Shown: positions 15,954 through 24,559, counted from the first letter of the stretch. The stretch is DNA of 41,859 nt from Clostridia bacterium (GCA_017480115.1 JAFVBH010000011.1:1-41859), one strand, 5' to 3'. Numbers and translations: made by a program. Notes: a model not told the origin generated them from the sequence alone.

Positions 15954-16044
15954 TAATATTTTCGACGGAACTGTAAAAAATTCCACTGTGGATCGGCGAA
16001 AACCGCACGCAACAGCAATACACATTTTTTCACAAAAAGTCACA

Positions 16045-16069
16045 GCTCCGACAGCAGAGCTGTCGGAGC
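16045..16069. repeat. 11-bp perfect palindrome GCTCCGACAGC
   Basis: GCTCCGACAGC-AGA-GCTGTCGGAGC lies in the otherwise featureless, increasingly AT-rich intergenic stretch 15954-16355. A 27-codon reading frame starting at 16093 follows it, but nothing supports it as a gene. Confidence 0.8.
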
Positions 16070-16355
16070 CGGACTTAGGGGAAGAGGGGATTATGAAAAA
16101 AGATATCGGCAAAAGAAAAACTGACAACGGAATGTATAAAAATAAATTTTTTCAACAAATAATAAGGGAACAATAATCCACACAAATTTCATACCCGTTG
16201 TTTTGTTACACATATAATACTCTATCTTTCCGCATTTTTGATGAACAAAATATTAAAATTTTATTACAAAATATAATAAAATGCATTTTTATTCATTACA
16301 CCGCAATATTTCATCGTCAAACGAACCGCAAAACACGCGCAATGATAAATATGCG

Positions 16356-16384
16356 TTGCAATCAATAAAAAAATATGCTAGAAT
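16356..16384 (+). promoter_or_regulatory. Promoter of the GT87-like / aminotransferase operon
   Basis: TTGCAA (16356-16361), a 17-nt spacer and TAGAAT (16379-16384), 37 nt before the ATG at 16422. Confidence 0.6.
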
Positions 16385-16421
16385 AGCAGTCAGTTCAATG
16401 ATTGACGGAGGTCACGGCTTT

Positions 16422-17750
16422 ATGGATAAAAAACCGACCGCGGCAAAAAACAATGCCTCTATTTTTATCACCATATTTGTTATATTATTCGCCCTTTGCA
16501 TAGCGGCGATGCTGGTTATGGCAGTGATCACGCGGGGAGCGTCTTTCACCGCTACGCTGTTCCATTCCGACGACACTTATAATAAAGACTTTTTCATGGA
16601 CTTTTTTAACTCCATACGGGACGCAAGCAGTATGGACGTTTACAAAAAAGGCGTGATCTACCCGCCGCTGGCAAATCTTCTGTTTTTCGCGCTGTCAAAA
16701 CTGATCTCTCCCAGCGTCACGGGCACCAGTTTCACCCAGCGTTACGCGATGCAGGTCAATCAGCAGGCGATCGTGATCTACTTCTTGTTTGCGATCCTGT
16801 GCGTGGCGGCATTGTCTTTCATTATTAAATACTATCTCAAAAGCAAGCAGAACAAAGCGTGGGCAGAAGTTCTCTCGTTCCTGTTCCTGTTCTTTTACCC
16901 GTTTTACTATTGCATCGAGCGGGGCAACATCATCCTGCTCGCCATGATTTTTTCCGCGTTCTTTGTCTTTTTCCATGATTCCGAAAGCAAAACCGCCCGC
17001 CGCGCGTCCTATATCCTGCTGGGCGCTGCCGCAGGACTGAAGATCTACCCCGCCTTTTTCGGGCTGATCCTCCTGCAGAAAAAGCGGTATAAAGCCGCGC
17101 TGCGCACGATGGTTTACGGGCTGCTGTTCTTCTTTGTGCCGTTTTTGTTTTACCATTTCGGCGCGGATTTCTTTACGTTTTTGGAAAACGTATTCGGATT
17201 TTCCTCCGAAAACAAGCAGCATTTCACTTTTGGCAGCGTCAGCGTTATGAATGTATTCTACTACCTGAGCGATAAATATGTGCCGCTGGGCAAGGTTTTA
17301 TTTGTGCTGACGGAGCTGGTTGCCGTTGCCGCGGTATTCACCGTCCCGAAGGATTGGCAGCGGTACGCGCTGATCGCATATATGATCGTGAATATCAAAT
17401 CCGTATCCAGCAGCTACGCGCTGATTTTCTTCATCATTCCCTTTGTGGTCTTCTTATCAAGATCAACAAAAAAACGCGGCGTAGACTGGTTCTATTTCCT
17501 GCTGTTCTGTCTGATCCTGCTGCCCCTGCCCTGCTTCTACTATTTCCACCCGGAGATCATACAGCCTTTCTTTTCCTCTATGGGACTGCCGGTGGTTCTG
17601 AATCTGAATCAGGTCATCGCTCTGCCGGTGGTACAGGCAATGTATCTCTTCCTCTGTCTGGAGGCGCTGATCAACTTTATTCATAAAGTAAAAGCGGGAC
17701 AAAAGCCCCTGTCCTTCTTCTATCAAAAACCGAAAATGAAAAAAGCATAA
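16422..17750 (+). CDS. Polytopic membrane protein, GT87 / DUF2029-like glycosyltransferase
   Basis: 442 residues from the ATG at 16422 (GGAGG about 10 nt upstream); an in-frame ATG 47 codons earlier overlaps the promoter and is rejected. About ten hydrophobic segments span the protein, the first near residues 15-38. After it comes an external loop (DTYNKDFFMDFFNSIRDA, then YPPLANLLFF), and later GLKIYPAFFGLILL. The acidic first loop followed by YPP and the KxYP motif recall the GT-C fold DUF2029/GT87 family, polyprenyl-phosphate-linked mannosyl/arabinosyl transferases. The substrate cannot be read from the sequence. The aminotransferase gene starts 13 nt downstream. Confidence 0.72.
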   Translation: MDKKPTAAKNNASIFITIFVILFALCIAAMLVMAVITRGASFTATLFHSDDTYNKDFFMDFFNSIRDASSMDVYKKGVIYPPLANLLFFALSKLISPSVTGTSFTQRYAMQVNQQAIVIYFLFAILCVAALSFIIKYYLKSKQNKAWAEVLSFLFLFFYPFYYCIERGNIILLAMIFSAFFVFFHDSESKTARRASYILLGAAAGLKIYPAFFGLILLQKKRYKAALRTMVYGLLFFFVPFLFYHFGADFFTFLENVFGFSSENKQHFTFGSVSVMNVFYYLSDKYVPLGKVLFVLTELVAVAAVFTVPKDWQRYALIAYMIVNIKSVSSSYALIFFIIPFVVFLSRSTKKRGVDWFYFLLFCLILLPLPCFYYFHPEIIQPFFSSMGLPVVLNLNQVIALPVVQAMYLFLCLEALINFIHKVKAGQKPLSFFYQKPKMKKA

Positions 17751-17763
17751 GGACGTGTACAAT

Positions 17764-18954
17764 ATGATAAACGATACCATGTATGCCCTCGGCGCCAACC
17801 GATCGGTGATTCGCGACCTGTTTGAATACGGCAACGAACGCGCCAAGGCCGTGGGCAGAGAGAATATTTACGACTTCAGCTTGGGTAACCCCAGCGTTCC
17901 CGCGCCGAAAGCGGTCAACGAAGCGATCCTTGATATTGTATCCTCCGTGCCCTCCGTGGCAATCCACGGCTATACCAGCGCGCAGGGCAGCGAAAAAACG
18001 AGAGCCGCGATCGTCAACGATCTGAACAACCGCTTCGGCACAAGCTATACCCCTGCGGAAATTTACATCACCTGTGGCGCTGCGGCGTCGCTGATCTCCG
18101 TGCTGCGGGCACTGATCACAGGAAACGACACTGAGATTTTGGGCATTGCCCCCTATTTTCCCGAATACAGGTGCTTTACCGAGGCAAACGGCGGTATCTT
18201 CAAGCTGGTTCCCGCAGACGAGAAAAATTTTCAGATTGATTTTGCCGCGCTGGATACCTATATCACCGAAAATACGGCGGCGGTCATCATCAATTCCCCC
18301 AACAATCCCTCCGGCACGGTCTATTCCGAAGAAACGATCAAAAAACTCTCCGCGCTGCTGCAAGAGAAGTCCGCGCAGTACGGGCACGCGATATATCTGA
18401 TCTCCGATGAGCCGTACCGAGAGCTGGTCTATGACGGCGCTGCCGTACCGTTCCCGCCGCTGTACTATAAAAATACCGTGATCTGCTATTCCTACAGCAA
18501 GTCCCTGTCCCTGCCCGGCGAGCGGATCGGCTATATTCTCGTTCCCCAGACCGCGATAAACGGCGCGCAGCTATATGCCGCGGCTGCCGGCGCCGCAAGA
18601 GCCTCAGGCTATGTATGCGCGCCGTCCCTGCTGCAGCAGGTCATCGAGCGCTGCGCCGACGTACGTCCGGATCTGACGGAATATATCGAAAATCGGGATC
18701 TCCTTTACAAGGCGTTGACAAAGATCGGTTACAAATGCGTGTATCCCAAAGGCGCGTTCTATATGTTTATGGAAGCGCCCGGCGGCGACGGGAATAAATT
18801 CAGTGAATTCGCGAAGAAATATGATCTGCTGCTGGTCCCGGGAGAATCCTTCGGGTGCAAAAGGTTCCTGCGCATCTCCTACTGCGTTTCGCAGGAGATG
18901 ATAAAAAAATCCATTCCCGCGTTCAAAAAAGCTTTTGAGGAATTTCACGGGTAA
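17764..18954 (+). CDS. PLP-dependent aminotransferase (class I/II)
   Basis: 396 residues. The ATG at 17764 is preferred to a GTG three codons upstream because AAGGA (about 17747-17752) is correctly spaced only for the ATG, and relatives begin at this MINDTMYALG motif. Fold type I features: SLGNPSVPAP near the N-terminus, NSPNNPSGTVY, ISDEPYRELVY (PLP-contacting Asp and Tyr), SYSKSLSLPGERIGY with the Schiff-base Lys, and FLRISYC with the carboxylate-binding Arg. It probably acts on aspartate or another amino acid in the cytoplasm; the substrate is not resolved. A strong terminator follows. Confidence 0.92.
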   Translation: MINDTMYALGANRSVIRDLFEYGNERAKAVGRENIYDFSLGNPSVPAPKAVNEAILDIVSSVPSVAIHGYTSAQGSEKTRAAIVNDLNNRFGTSYTPAEIYITCGAAASLISVLRALITGNDTEILGIAPYFPEYRCFTEANGGIFKLVPADEKNFQIDFAALDTYITENTAAVIINSPNNPSGTVYSEETIKKLSALLQEKSAQYGHAIYLISDEPYRELVYDGAAVPFPPLYYKNTVICYSYSKSLSLPGERIGYILVPQTAINGAQLYAAAAGAARASGYVCAPSLLQQVIERCADVRPDLTEYIENRDLLYKALTKIGYKCVYPKGAFYMFMEAPGGDGNKFSEFAKKYDLLLVPGESFGCKRFLRISYCVSQEMIKKSIPAFKKAFEEFHG

Positions 18955-18998
18955 CAGCGTTGCCCTCCTTGTTTTCAATATTCATTTTTCACACAAAA

Positions 18999-19048
18999 TA
19001 AGGCGCTGCAAACACCTGAAATGATTGCAGCGCCTTAGATATTTTTTC
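18999..19048 (+). terminator. Bidirectional terminator between aminotransferase and GH27 genes
   Basis: 12-bp stem TAAGGCGCTGCA / TGCAGCGCCTTA followed by GATATTTTTT on the plus strand, and by TTATTTTGTG on the minus strand. It serves two convergent genes. Confidence 0.88.
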
Positions 19049-19088
19049 GTTTTTGTCTGCGCGTGATGCACAATATCCCCGTCACCGT

Positions 19089-20381
19089 TTATCTTGCGAT
19101 CAACCGATACATCACCGAAGCTGTCGGGTTTAATTCCGCAGAGATGGCAGTTTCTGCCTCCCCGATAGCTTTCTGTTTCCACAGGTCAAACAGTGTATAT
19201 TTTCCGTCAAGCCCCAGTTCACGCAGGGTAACGCTGACGGTCCTTTTTGTTTCCGTCAGATTAAACAGCGCAACCACCGCCGCGCCATCGGGCATCTCGC
19301 ACTGCCAGACAGCTTCCTTGTCCGTACTGATCACGGGGCGATTCTTTGACGACGTCTGATTCACCGCCAGCACGTCCCGATTGATCAACAGCGACAGTGT
19401 AAACGCGTCATTCTCCCGCAGCTCCGCACCGAGGATCAGCGGAGAGCGGAAGATGCACCAAAGATTCATCATGGTGATCTGCTCGTCCTCGGTCAAGCGG
19501 CACTGTCTGCCGTGGGTGTTCCGGTCGGATACGCAAAGCCTGCCGAGGGGCAGCATGTCGCAATCCGGCCAATGCCCGTCTCCCACGTGGGCGTACCAAA
19601 GCTCGCAGCGGCGGAACATATCGATCAGCTTCTGCCGTTCGTCCCAAAAATCCCCGGTCAACCGCCACATATCCGCATGCGCCGCCAAATGCCATGCGTG
19701 ACGAATATCCGCCGGACCCGGCGACAGGCTCAGCACCATTTCCCGCCCGCAGCCGTCGATTGCTTTGCGGATCATTTCGATCTCTTTTTCGGCGGCGTAC
19801 GGATTCTCCCGATTATATTCCGTATTGCAAATATCGTCTACCTTGACGAAATCCACGCCCCAGGCAGCGTACAGCTCAAACAGAGAATCATAGTATTCCT
19901 GTGCGCCGGGTTGCCGGTGATCGACGCCGTACATATCCGTATTCCATGGGCAAAGGGAATACTGCAGGGCAAGCTGACGCGCGGGAACGCCGCTTTTGGT
20001 TACCGCGCCGCTGTGTACCGCCTGCCGGGGAATGCCCCGCATAATATGAATACCGAATTTCAAGCCCATAGCATGGATTTTTTCCGCGATCACAGCAAAG
20101 CCTTTACCGCCCGCCGCAGAGGGAAAACGATTTTCCGCGGGGATCAGCCGGGCGTACGCATCCATGCAGAGGGGAGCAAAATTATTATAACAGGTATCGA
20201 TCGCCGTCGGCTCATACCATTGTATATCGCAAACCACATACTCCCAGCCGTAATCTTTCAGATGCGCGGCAATATACGCCGCGTTGCCCAGCAGCGCCGC
20301 CTCATCAACAGCGGCGCCGTAACAGTCCCAGCTGTTCCAGCCCATGGGCGGCGTGGGCGCCGCAGGTTTCCTGTTGATCAT
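19089..20381 (-). CDS. Alpha-galactosidase, glycoside hydrolase family 27
   Basis: 430 residues, no signal peptide. The GH27 signature PPMGWNSWDCYG is at about 11-22, followed by GWEYVVCDIQWY, KFGIHIMRG and VDFVKVDDIC, where Asp182 corresponds to the nucleophile of the family KYDNC motif. WRLTGDFWD (about 235-243) carries the likely acid/base Asp. A C-terminal beta domain ends near 430. The enzyme should remove alpha-galactosyl (or alpha-N-acetylgalactosaminyl) groups from imported oligosaccharides. Its ATG overlaps the stop of the upstream membrane-protein gene by 4 nt (ATGA), which implies translational coupling. Confidence 0.92.
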   Translation of the reverse strand: MINRKPAAPTPPMGWNSWDCYGAAVDEAALLGNAAYIAAHLKDYGWEYVVCDIQWYEPTAIDTCYNNFAPLCMDAYARLIPAENRFPSAAGGKGFAVIAEKIHAMGLKFGIHIMRGIPRQAVHSGAVTKSGVPARQLALQYSLCPWNTDMYGVDHRQPGAQEYYDSLFELYAAWGVDFVKVDDICNTEYNRENPYAAEKEIEMIRKAIDGCGREMVLSLSPGPADIRHAWHLAAHADMWRLTGDFWDERQKLIDMFRRCELWYAHVGDGHWPDCDMLPLGRLCVSDRNTHGRQCRLTEDEQITMMNLWCIFRSPLILGAELRENDAFTLSLLINRDVLAVNQTSSKNRPVISTDKEAVWQCEMPDGAAVVALFNLTETKRTVSVTLRELGLDGKYTLFDLWKQKAIGEAETAISAELNPTASVMYRLIAR

Positions 20382-20767
20382 GTCTTATCCTCCGCGTCGT
20401 TTTTATACGTGCCGATATACCAATAGTAGATCAAATCAAGAATAAAAATGATCCACGCGTATTTCCATAAATGCAGGGCAAACCCCGCAATCAGATACAG
20501 GATTACGGAAACCGGCACCACCGGCAATGCCAGAAGAAACCCCTTCTCTGTAGACTTCCCCACCGCATCGGTTAGCTGATAATAGGCGGGGATCGTTAAA
20601 AACAGCAGCCACATCGGGTGCCACAGGTGGGCGAGAAACCCGAGAAACACATAAAAGGCAACGATCACAATTGGATACGGGAACTTTAACAGCTTTGTCC
20701 GCAGCCCCGGATACCGTTCCGCTGCCTTTGCTTTTGCTGTCACCTTTACAACTTTTTTCTCTGCCAT
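20378..20767 (-). CDS. Small membrane protein with four predicted TM helices
   Basis: 129 residues from the ATG at 20767 (GAGGTG about 7 nt upstream). A basic Lys/Ala-rich N-terminus (MAEKKVVKVTAKAKAAERY) is followed by about four hydrophobic segments, including YPIVIVAFYVFLGFLAHLW, LLALPVVPVSVILYLIAGFA and WIIFILDLIYYWYIG. The two halves (HLWHPMWLLFL and HLWKYAWIIFI) look like an internal duplication. Its function is not recognised. It is coupled to the GH27 gene, so it may be involved in the same process. Confidence 0.75.
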   Translation of the reverse strand: MAEKKVVKVTAKAKAAERYPGLRTKLLKFPYPIVIVAFYVFLGFLAHLWHPMWLLFLTIPAYYQLTDAVGKSTEKGFLLALPVVPVSVILYLIAGFALHLWKYAWIIFILDLIYYWYIGTYKNDAEDKT

Positions 20768-20792
20768 CGGCATCACCTCATTCTACGGTATC

Positions 20793-20821
20793 ATTATACG
20801 ATGAACTTGCAAATATTGCAA
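20793..20821 (-). promoter_or_regulatory. Promoter of the membrane protein / GH27 operon
   Basis: On the minus strand, TTGCAA (20816-20821), a 17-nt spacer and TATAAT (20793-20798). Confidence 0.65.
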
Positions 20822-20855
20822 TAGAAGAATACCGTTCAAAACACGCCCCGCCGTC

Positions 20856-20884
20856 TTGACATTAAAACCGGGTTGTGCTAGTAT
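20856..20884 (+). promoter_or_regulatory. Promoter of the methyltransferase gene
   Basis: TTGACA (20856-20861), a 17-nt spacer and TAGTAT (20879-20884). It is back to back with the minus-strand promoter at 20793-20821. Confidence 0.75.
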
Positions 20885-20907
20885 CATTGCAAAAAAGGAT
20901 ACCGTAT

Positions 20908-21687
20908 ATGATAACCAACAAAAATATTGACGGGGGCAAGCCGTTTGATTGGGGACTTGCTTCCCATGACTATGCAAAATACCGGGATATTTACCCGGAA
21001 GAATTTTACCGCCGAATCATTGCCTTGGGGCATTGTACTGCCGGGCAGACGGTACTGGATCTCGGCACGGGCACCGGCGTTCTGCCGCGCAGCATGTATC
21101 AATACGGCGCGAAATTTATCGGCACGGACATTTCGGAAAATCAGATTGCGTATGCGAAAAAACGCAGCAAAGGGCTGGACATCGATTATTATGTATCCGC
21201 TGCGGAGGATTTGACCTTTCCGAACGCGTCCTTCGACGTGATTACCGCCTGCCAGTGTTTTATGTATTTTGACAAATCGCGCCTGTTGCCGAAGCTGCAC
21301 AGTTTTCTGAAGCCGGGCGGACATTTTTTGATCTTATATATGGCGTGGCTGCCGGCGGAAAGCGAGATCGCCAAAACAAGCGAAACGCTGGTATTAAAAT
21401 ACAACCCGTCCTGGAGCGGCGGCGGCATGACCCGTTATACGCTCGATACGCCGGATTGGCTGAACGGACGTTTCGCCGTGGCAAACGCCGTAACCTATGA
21501 TATTGACGTTCCGTTCACAAGGGAACAGTGGAACGGAAGAATGAAAGCCTGCCGGGGTATCGACGCTTCTCTGCCGCAGGAAACCATTGCAGCGTTTGAA
21601 CGGGCACATCTGCAATATCTCGCCACCGTTCCGCCCGCCTTCACGATCCCCCACTATGCGTCGATTCTGGATCTGAAGAAAATCTAA
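20908..21687 (+). CDS. Class I SAM-dependent methyltransferase
   Basis: 259 residues from the ATG at 20908 (AAGGA 8 nt upstream). It has SAM motif I VLDLGTGTGVLPRSM, the acidic end of strand 2 in FIGTDIS, AAEDLTFPNASFDVITACQ as motifs II/III, and LKPGGHFLILYMAW. The opening KPFDWGLASHDYAKYRDIYP is typical of a Methyltransf_11/25-type family in Clostridia with unknown substrates. It is a single-gene transcript with no neighbour that hints at the substrate. Confidence 0.88.
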   Translation: MITNKNIDGGKPFDWGLASHDYAKYRDIYPEEFYRRIIALGHCTAGQTVLDLGTGTGVLPRSMYQYGAKFIGTDISENQIAYAKKRSKGLDIDYYVSAAEDLTFPNASFDVITACQCFMYFDKSRLLPKLHSFLKPGGHFLILYMAWLPAESEIAKTSETLVLKYNPSWSGGGMTRYTLDTPDWLNGRFAVANAVTYDIDVPFTREQWNGRMKACRGIDASLPQETIAAFERAHLQYLATVPPAFTIPHYASILDLKKI

Positions 21688-21790
21688 CCACGGTTTTTTA
21701 CAGGCTTTATGGGCAGAGTTGCCCACGATAATGGATCACGGATAAGTTTCGGCTCAGCCGCTGCTGAAAGATAACAACGAAACCCTAAAA

Positions 21791-21949
21791 ATGTTTAAAA
21801 AAAGAATACCTACGGGCATATCTCCGCAGCCCCAATTTCAGGGGCGGTGCTGCGCGTCTTGTGACAAGAAAGCGACTTCGGCGGCGAAGCTACATGCTTT
21901 CGGTTACGCCATCGCCGCTGCCCGTCAGGGCAGGCTCGACGGGCGTTAA
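21791..21949 (+). other. Structured 160-nt element with a 52-codon open frame
   Basis: It contains nested hairpin CGCAG...CTGCG enclosing GCCCC-AATTTCA-GGGGC (21825-21854), CTTG-TGA-CAAG (21858-21868), and GCCCGTC...GACGGGC (21920-21944). An ATG frame runs through all of it, giving 52 residues that start MFKKRIPTGISPQ and contain CCASCDKKATSAAKLHAFGY, but no good RBS precedes it. Its 3' end (GGGCGTTAAA) is shared with position 364. It could be a mobile repeat, an RNA or a small gene; I favour a repeat-borne structured element. Confidence 0.5.
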
Positions 21950-21997
21950 AATCTTTTTATTTCATAGGAAACGGAGAAGTTTCTTATGAAACAAAAA
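21941..21997. repeat. GGGCGTTAAA / TTCATAGGAAACGGAGAA repeat, copy 2
   Basis: Same element as 364-416. Here it forms a strong hairpin, TTCATAGGAAAC-GGAGAA-GTTTCTTATGAA, with an exposed GGAG loop, and again touches a ribosomal-operon terminator. Confidence 0.75.
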
Positions 21998-22026
21998 GAA
22001 CCCGCGGCATCGCCGTAGGTTCTTTT
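21994..22026 (-). terminator. Terminator after rplL
   Basis: AAAAGAACC...GGTTCTTTT with inner GCGGC/GCCG pairs, 16 nt after the rplL stop. It has A/T runs on both sides. Confidence 0.85.
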
Positions 22027-22041
22027 ATGTTAAGGATAAAC

Positions 22042-22422
22042 TTACTTCAGCTCAACCTTTGCGCCGGCAGCTTCCAGCTTCTCCTTTGCAGCGTCAGCGT
22101 CAGCCTTCGCCATAGCCTCCTTCAGCTTTGCGCCGGGAGCGGAGTCAACAAGCTTCTTCGCCTCAGCAAGGCCAAGACCGGTGATCTCACGAACGACCTT
22201 GATAACAGCAATCTTGTTCGCGCCGACTTCAGCAAGAACAAGGTCAAACTCAGTCTTCTCTTCCTCTGCGGGAGCAGCGGCTGCTGCGGGACCTGCAACT
22301 GCAACAGCCGCGGCAGCGGATACGCCGAATTTCTCTTCAACTGCGGAAACGAGCTCGGCAAGCTCGAGTACAGAAAGCTCGCTGACAGCGTCAACGATAG
22401 CAGTAATCTTTTCAGATGCCAT
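22042..22422 (-). CDS. rplL: 50S ribosomal protein L7/L12
   Basis: 126 residues. It has the N-terminal dimer domain ([19 protein letters not shown]), an Ala-rich hinge ([20 protein letters not shown]) and the C-terminal factor-binding domain with [33 protein letters not shown]. It forms the stalk with L10 and recruits translation GTPases. It ends the operon: a terminator follows directly instead of the usual rpoB. Confidence 0.97.
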   Translation of the reverse strand: MASEKITAIVDAVSELSVLELAELVSAVEEKFGVSAAAAVAVAGPAAAAAPAEEEKTEFDLVLAEVGANKIAVIKVVREITGLGLAEAKKLVDSAPGAKLKEAMAKADADAAKEKLEAAGAKVELK

Positions 22423-22471
22423 TGTTATTTCCTCCGATAATTTGGATTTTAAATAAAATTAGAATACGTTA

Positions 22472-23068
22472 TTATTCTGCGGGGGTCTCCGCGGGTGCTT
22501 CTGCAGCAACCTCTGCGGGTGCAGCCTCTGCTGCCGGAGCTTCCTCCTGCGCTGCGGGAGCGGCGTCGCCGCCCTCCTCTTTCTTCTCCATAACCGCCTT
22601 CACGACGCGCGCGAACGCTGCCATGGGCGCCTGGAATACACAAGCGACCTGTGTAAGAAGGACTTCTCTGGTGGGAAGCTTTGCAAGTGCGTCAACCTTT
22701 TCCAGGGAGATAACCTCTCCGTCAAGGAAGCCGCCCTTAATAGTGAAGTTCTTGTGGGTGGACGCGAACTTGTCAAGGATACGTGCAGCCGCCGTATAAT
22801 CGTCTGCGCTGGACGCGATCGCGGTCGTACCGCTGAGCACGGAATCCAGTTCCTCAAGACCTGTACCGTCAAGCGCAAGCTTGAGCAGTGTGTTCTTGAC
22901 GACCTTGTAGCTGACGCCTGCCTCTCTCAGCTCCTTACGAAGGACGGTATCGTCCGCAACGGTAATACCGCTGTAATCGACAATGACGCCTGCGCATGCA
23001 GCCTTGATACCCTCAGCAATCGCAGCAACCTGCTGCTTCTTCGCCTCTAAAACTACCTGACTGGGCAA
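22472..23068 (-). CDS. rplJ: 50S ribosomal protein L10 with acidic Ala/Pro/Glu tail
   Basis: 198 residues. The start is TTG at 23068, supported by AGGTG 7 nt upstream, the usual N-terminus PSQVVLEAKKQQVAAI, and the absence of any nearby ATG. The RNA-binding domain with LRKELREAGVSYKVVKNTL and the helix that holds L7/L12 (about 140-160) are normal. About 35 extra residues of Ala/Pro/Glu follow (AAPAAQEEAPAAEAAPAEV), making it longer than the usual 165-175. An L10-leader attenuator precedes it. Confidence 0.95.
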   Translation of the reverse strand: MPSQVVLEAKKQQVAAIAEGIKAACAGVIVDYSGITVADDTVLRKELREAGVSYKVVKNTLLKLALDGTGLEELDSVLSGTTAIASSADDYTAAARILDKFASTHKNFTIKGGFLDGEVISLEKVDALAKLPTREVLLTQVACVFQAPMAAFARVVKAVMEKKEEGGDAAPAAQEEAPAAEAAPAEVAAEAPAETPAE

Positions 23069-23101
23069 ATTGTTTCACCTGCCTTGATTTTAATATACAA
23101 A

Positions 23102-23222
23102 ACGCCTTTTCCGCAATACCGGAAGAGGCGTAGAATACAAATGTATATAAAATGTATCTCGCGATTCCTCGGCAGGCGGCAAAGCCTTATGCGTAAAACG
23201 CACCTGCTGTCTTTAGAACAGC
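23102..23222 (-). ncRNA. L10 leader (autoregulatory mRNA leader with attenuator)
   Basis: The minus-strand transcript contains GACAGCAGG-TGCG-TTTTA-CGCA and the return strand CCTGCCGAGG (about 23165-23218), the arrangement of the Firmicute L10 leader that binds the L10(L12)4 complex. It is followed by a terminator-like stem, ACGCCTCTTCCG...GGAAAAGGCGTTTT (23101-23131). Binding by excess L10-L12 should favour termination; that mechanism comes from family knowledge. Confidence 0.82.
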
Positions 23223-23228
23223 CTCTAT

Positions 23229-23257
23229 ATTTTAACACTTTGCTTTTTGAATGTCAA
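23229..23257 (-). promoter_or_regulatory. Promoter of rplJ-rplL
   Basis: On the minus strand, TTGACA (23252-23257), a 17-nt spacer and TAAAAT (23229-23234), just upstream of the L10 leader. Confidence 0.82.
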
Positions 23258-23321
23258 GCGTTTTCTATTCAAAAGCACAAAAAAAATGAAAAACTTAAAA
23301 ATAGCAGAACGCAAATTCAAG

Positions 23322-23352
23322 CGGCGCGCACTTTATAAAGAAGCACGCGCCG
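23322..23352 (-). terminator. Hairpin after rplA, probable terminator
   Basis: CGGCGCG and CGCGCCG arms extended by G-U pairs, 13 nt after the rplA stop. The following tract CTTGAATTTG is only weakly U-rich, so termination may be partial. Confidence 0.55.
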
Positions 23353-23365
23353 TTCATACAGTTTT

Positions 23366-24079
23366 TTATTCAGCCTTTGCCTGCATGTTCAGATACTTGT
23401 TAAAGTTGACCTTGATGCCGGGGCCCATGGTAGCGGCGACGGCACAGGAGCGGATATACTGACCCTTGGCGGCGGCGGGCTTGGCTCTGCCGATCGCGTC
23501 CATCAGAGCGTCGAAGTTCTCAGCGAGCTTCTCGGGACCGAAAGAAACCTTGCCGATGGGGCAGTGAATAATATTGGTTTTGTCAAGACGATATTCAATC
23601 TTACCTGCTTTTGCTTCAGCAACAGCCTTGGCAACGTCGGGAGTGACGGTGCCTGCCTTGGGACTGGGCATCAAGCCTCTGGGGCCGAGGACTTTACCAA
23701 GACGACCGACCAAACCCATCATGTTGGGCGCCGCAATAGCGACGTCGAAGTCAAGGAAGTTCTCGTTCTGCACCTTCGCGACTAAATCCTCCGCGCCGAC
23801 GATGTCCGCGCCTGCCGCCTCTGCAGCCTTGGCAGCGTCATCTTTCGCGAATACCGCAACCCTTACCTTTTTACCGGTACCGTTGGGCAGCACGACCGCG
23901 CCTCTGACCTGCTGGTCAGCATGACGGCTGTCAACGCCCAGACGGACGTGGATCTCCACAGTCTCGTCAAACTTCGCCTTTGCGGTATTGATTACAAGGC
24001 CCATGGCCTCCTGTACGTCATAAAGCTTGCTTCTTTCCACAAGCTTAGCGCTTTCGCTGTATTTTTTACCGTGTTTCAT
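23366..24079 (-). CDS. rplA: 50S ribosomal protein L1
   Basis: 237 residues, standard length. It shows [57 protein letters not shown] and the signature [16 protein letters not shown]1 forms the mobile E-site stalk and binds 23S rRNA; in many bacteria it represses its own mRNA. RBS GGGAGG before the ATG at 24079. It lies 54 nt after rplK. Confidence 0.97.
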   Translation of the reverse strand: MKHGKKYSESAKLVERSKLYDVQEAMGLVINTAKAKFDETVEIHVRLGVDSRHADQQVRGAVVLPNGTGKKVRVAVFAKDDAAKAAEAAGADIVGAEDLVAKVQNENFLDFDVAIAAPNMMGLVGRLGKVLGPRGLMPSPKAGTVTPDVAKAVAEAKAGKIEYRLDKTNIIHCPIGKVSFGPEKLAENFDALMDAIGRAKPAAAKGQYIRSCAVAATMGPGIKVNFNKYLNMQAKAE

Positions 24080-24098
24080 TATAAATTACCTCCCATAA

Positions 24099-24124
24099 GT
24101 GGTTGTTCGGAATTTTCCTCCCAC
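24099..24124 (-). promoter_or_regulatory. Possible L1-binding site before rplA
   Basis: The minus strand reads GTGGGAGG-N13-ACCAC; the same motif with N15 occurs before rplK at 24579. Paired GTGG/CCAC ends with an inner purine-rich segment suggest a ribosomal-protein mimic site. The ligand is inferred. Confidence 0.4.
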
Positions 24125-24133
24125 GAGGGGGTG

Positions 24134-24559
24134 TCAGTCCGTTACAGTGACACCCATGCTGCGCGCGGTGCCGGCTATCATGCGCATAGCCGCTTCAACG
24201 GAAGCCGCGTTCAGGTCGGGCATCTTCTGCTCTGCAATTGCCTTGATCTGATCCTTTGTGATGGAAGCGACCTTGGTTCTGTTGGGAACGCCGGAACCGC
24301 TTTCAATACCGCAGGCCTTCTTGATCAGAACAGCCGCAGGGGGCGTCTTGGTGACGAAGGAGAAGGTGTGGTCCGCAAATACCGTGATCACAACGGGGAT
24401 AATAAGACCGACATCGTTCTTTGTTCTCTCGTTAAATTCCTTAGTGAACGCCATAATGTTCACGCCGTGCTGACCGAGAGCAGGTCCGACGGGGGGAGCG
24501 GGAGTCGCTTTGCCTGCCGGAATCTGAAGTTTGATTAAACCGATTACTTTCTGTGCCAT
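24134..24559 (-). CDS. rplK: 50S ribosomal protein L11
   Basis: 141 residues, complete. The N-terminus has [20 protein letters not shown] and [17 protein letters not shown], the proline-rich region that binds thiostrepton-class drugs. The rRNA-binding C-domain has [19 protein letters not shown] and [18 protein letters not shown] precedes the ATG at 24559. Confidence 0.97.
   Translation of the reverse strand: MAQKVIGLIKLQIPAGKATPAPPVGPALGQHGVNIMAFTKEFNERTKNDVGLIIPVVITVFADHTFSFVTKTPPAAVLIKKACGIESGSGVPNRTKVASITKDQIKAIAEQKMPDLNAASVEAAMRMIAGTARSMGVTVTD

Noticed and set aside
15882..16127. 82-codon N-terminal extension of the GH95-like protein
   Set aside because: It crosses the promoter at 15925-15953; the ATG at 15881 has a good RBS and begins the conserved part.
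16093..16176. 27-codon frame starting MKKDIGKRKTDN
   Set aside because: Short, lysine-rich, after a palindrome in AT-rich intergenic DNA; no promoter or homology argument supports it.
23281..23462. 71-codon plus-strand frame over the rplA end
   Set aside because: It overlaps the rplA terminator and coding end on the opposite strand; no RBS.
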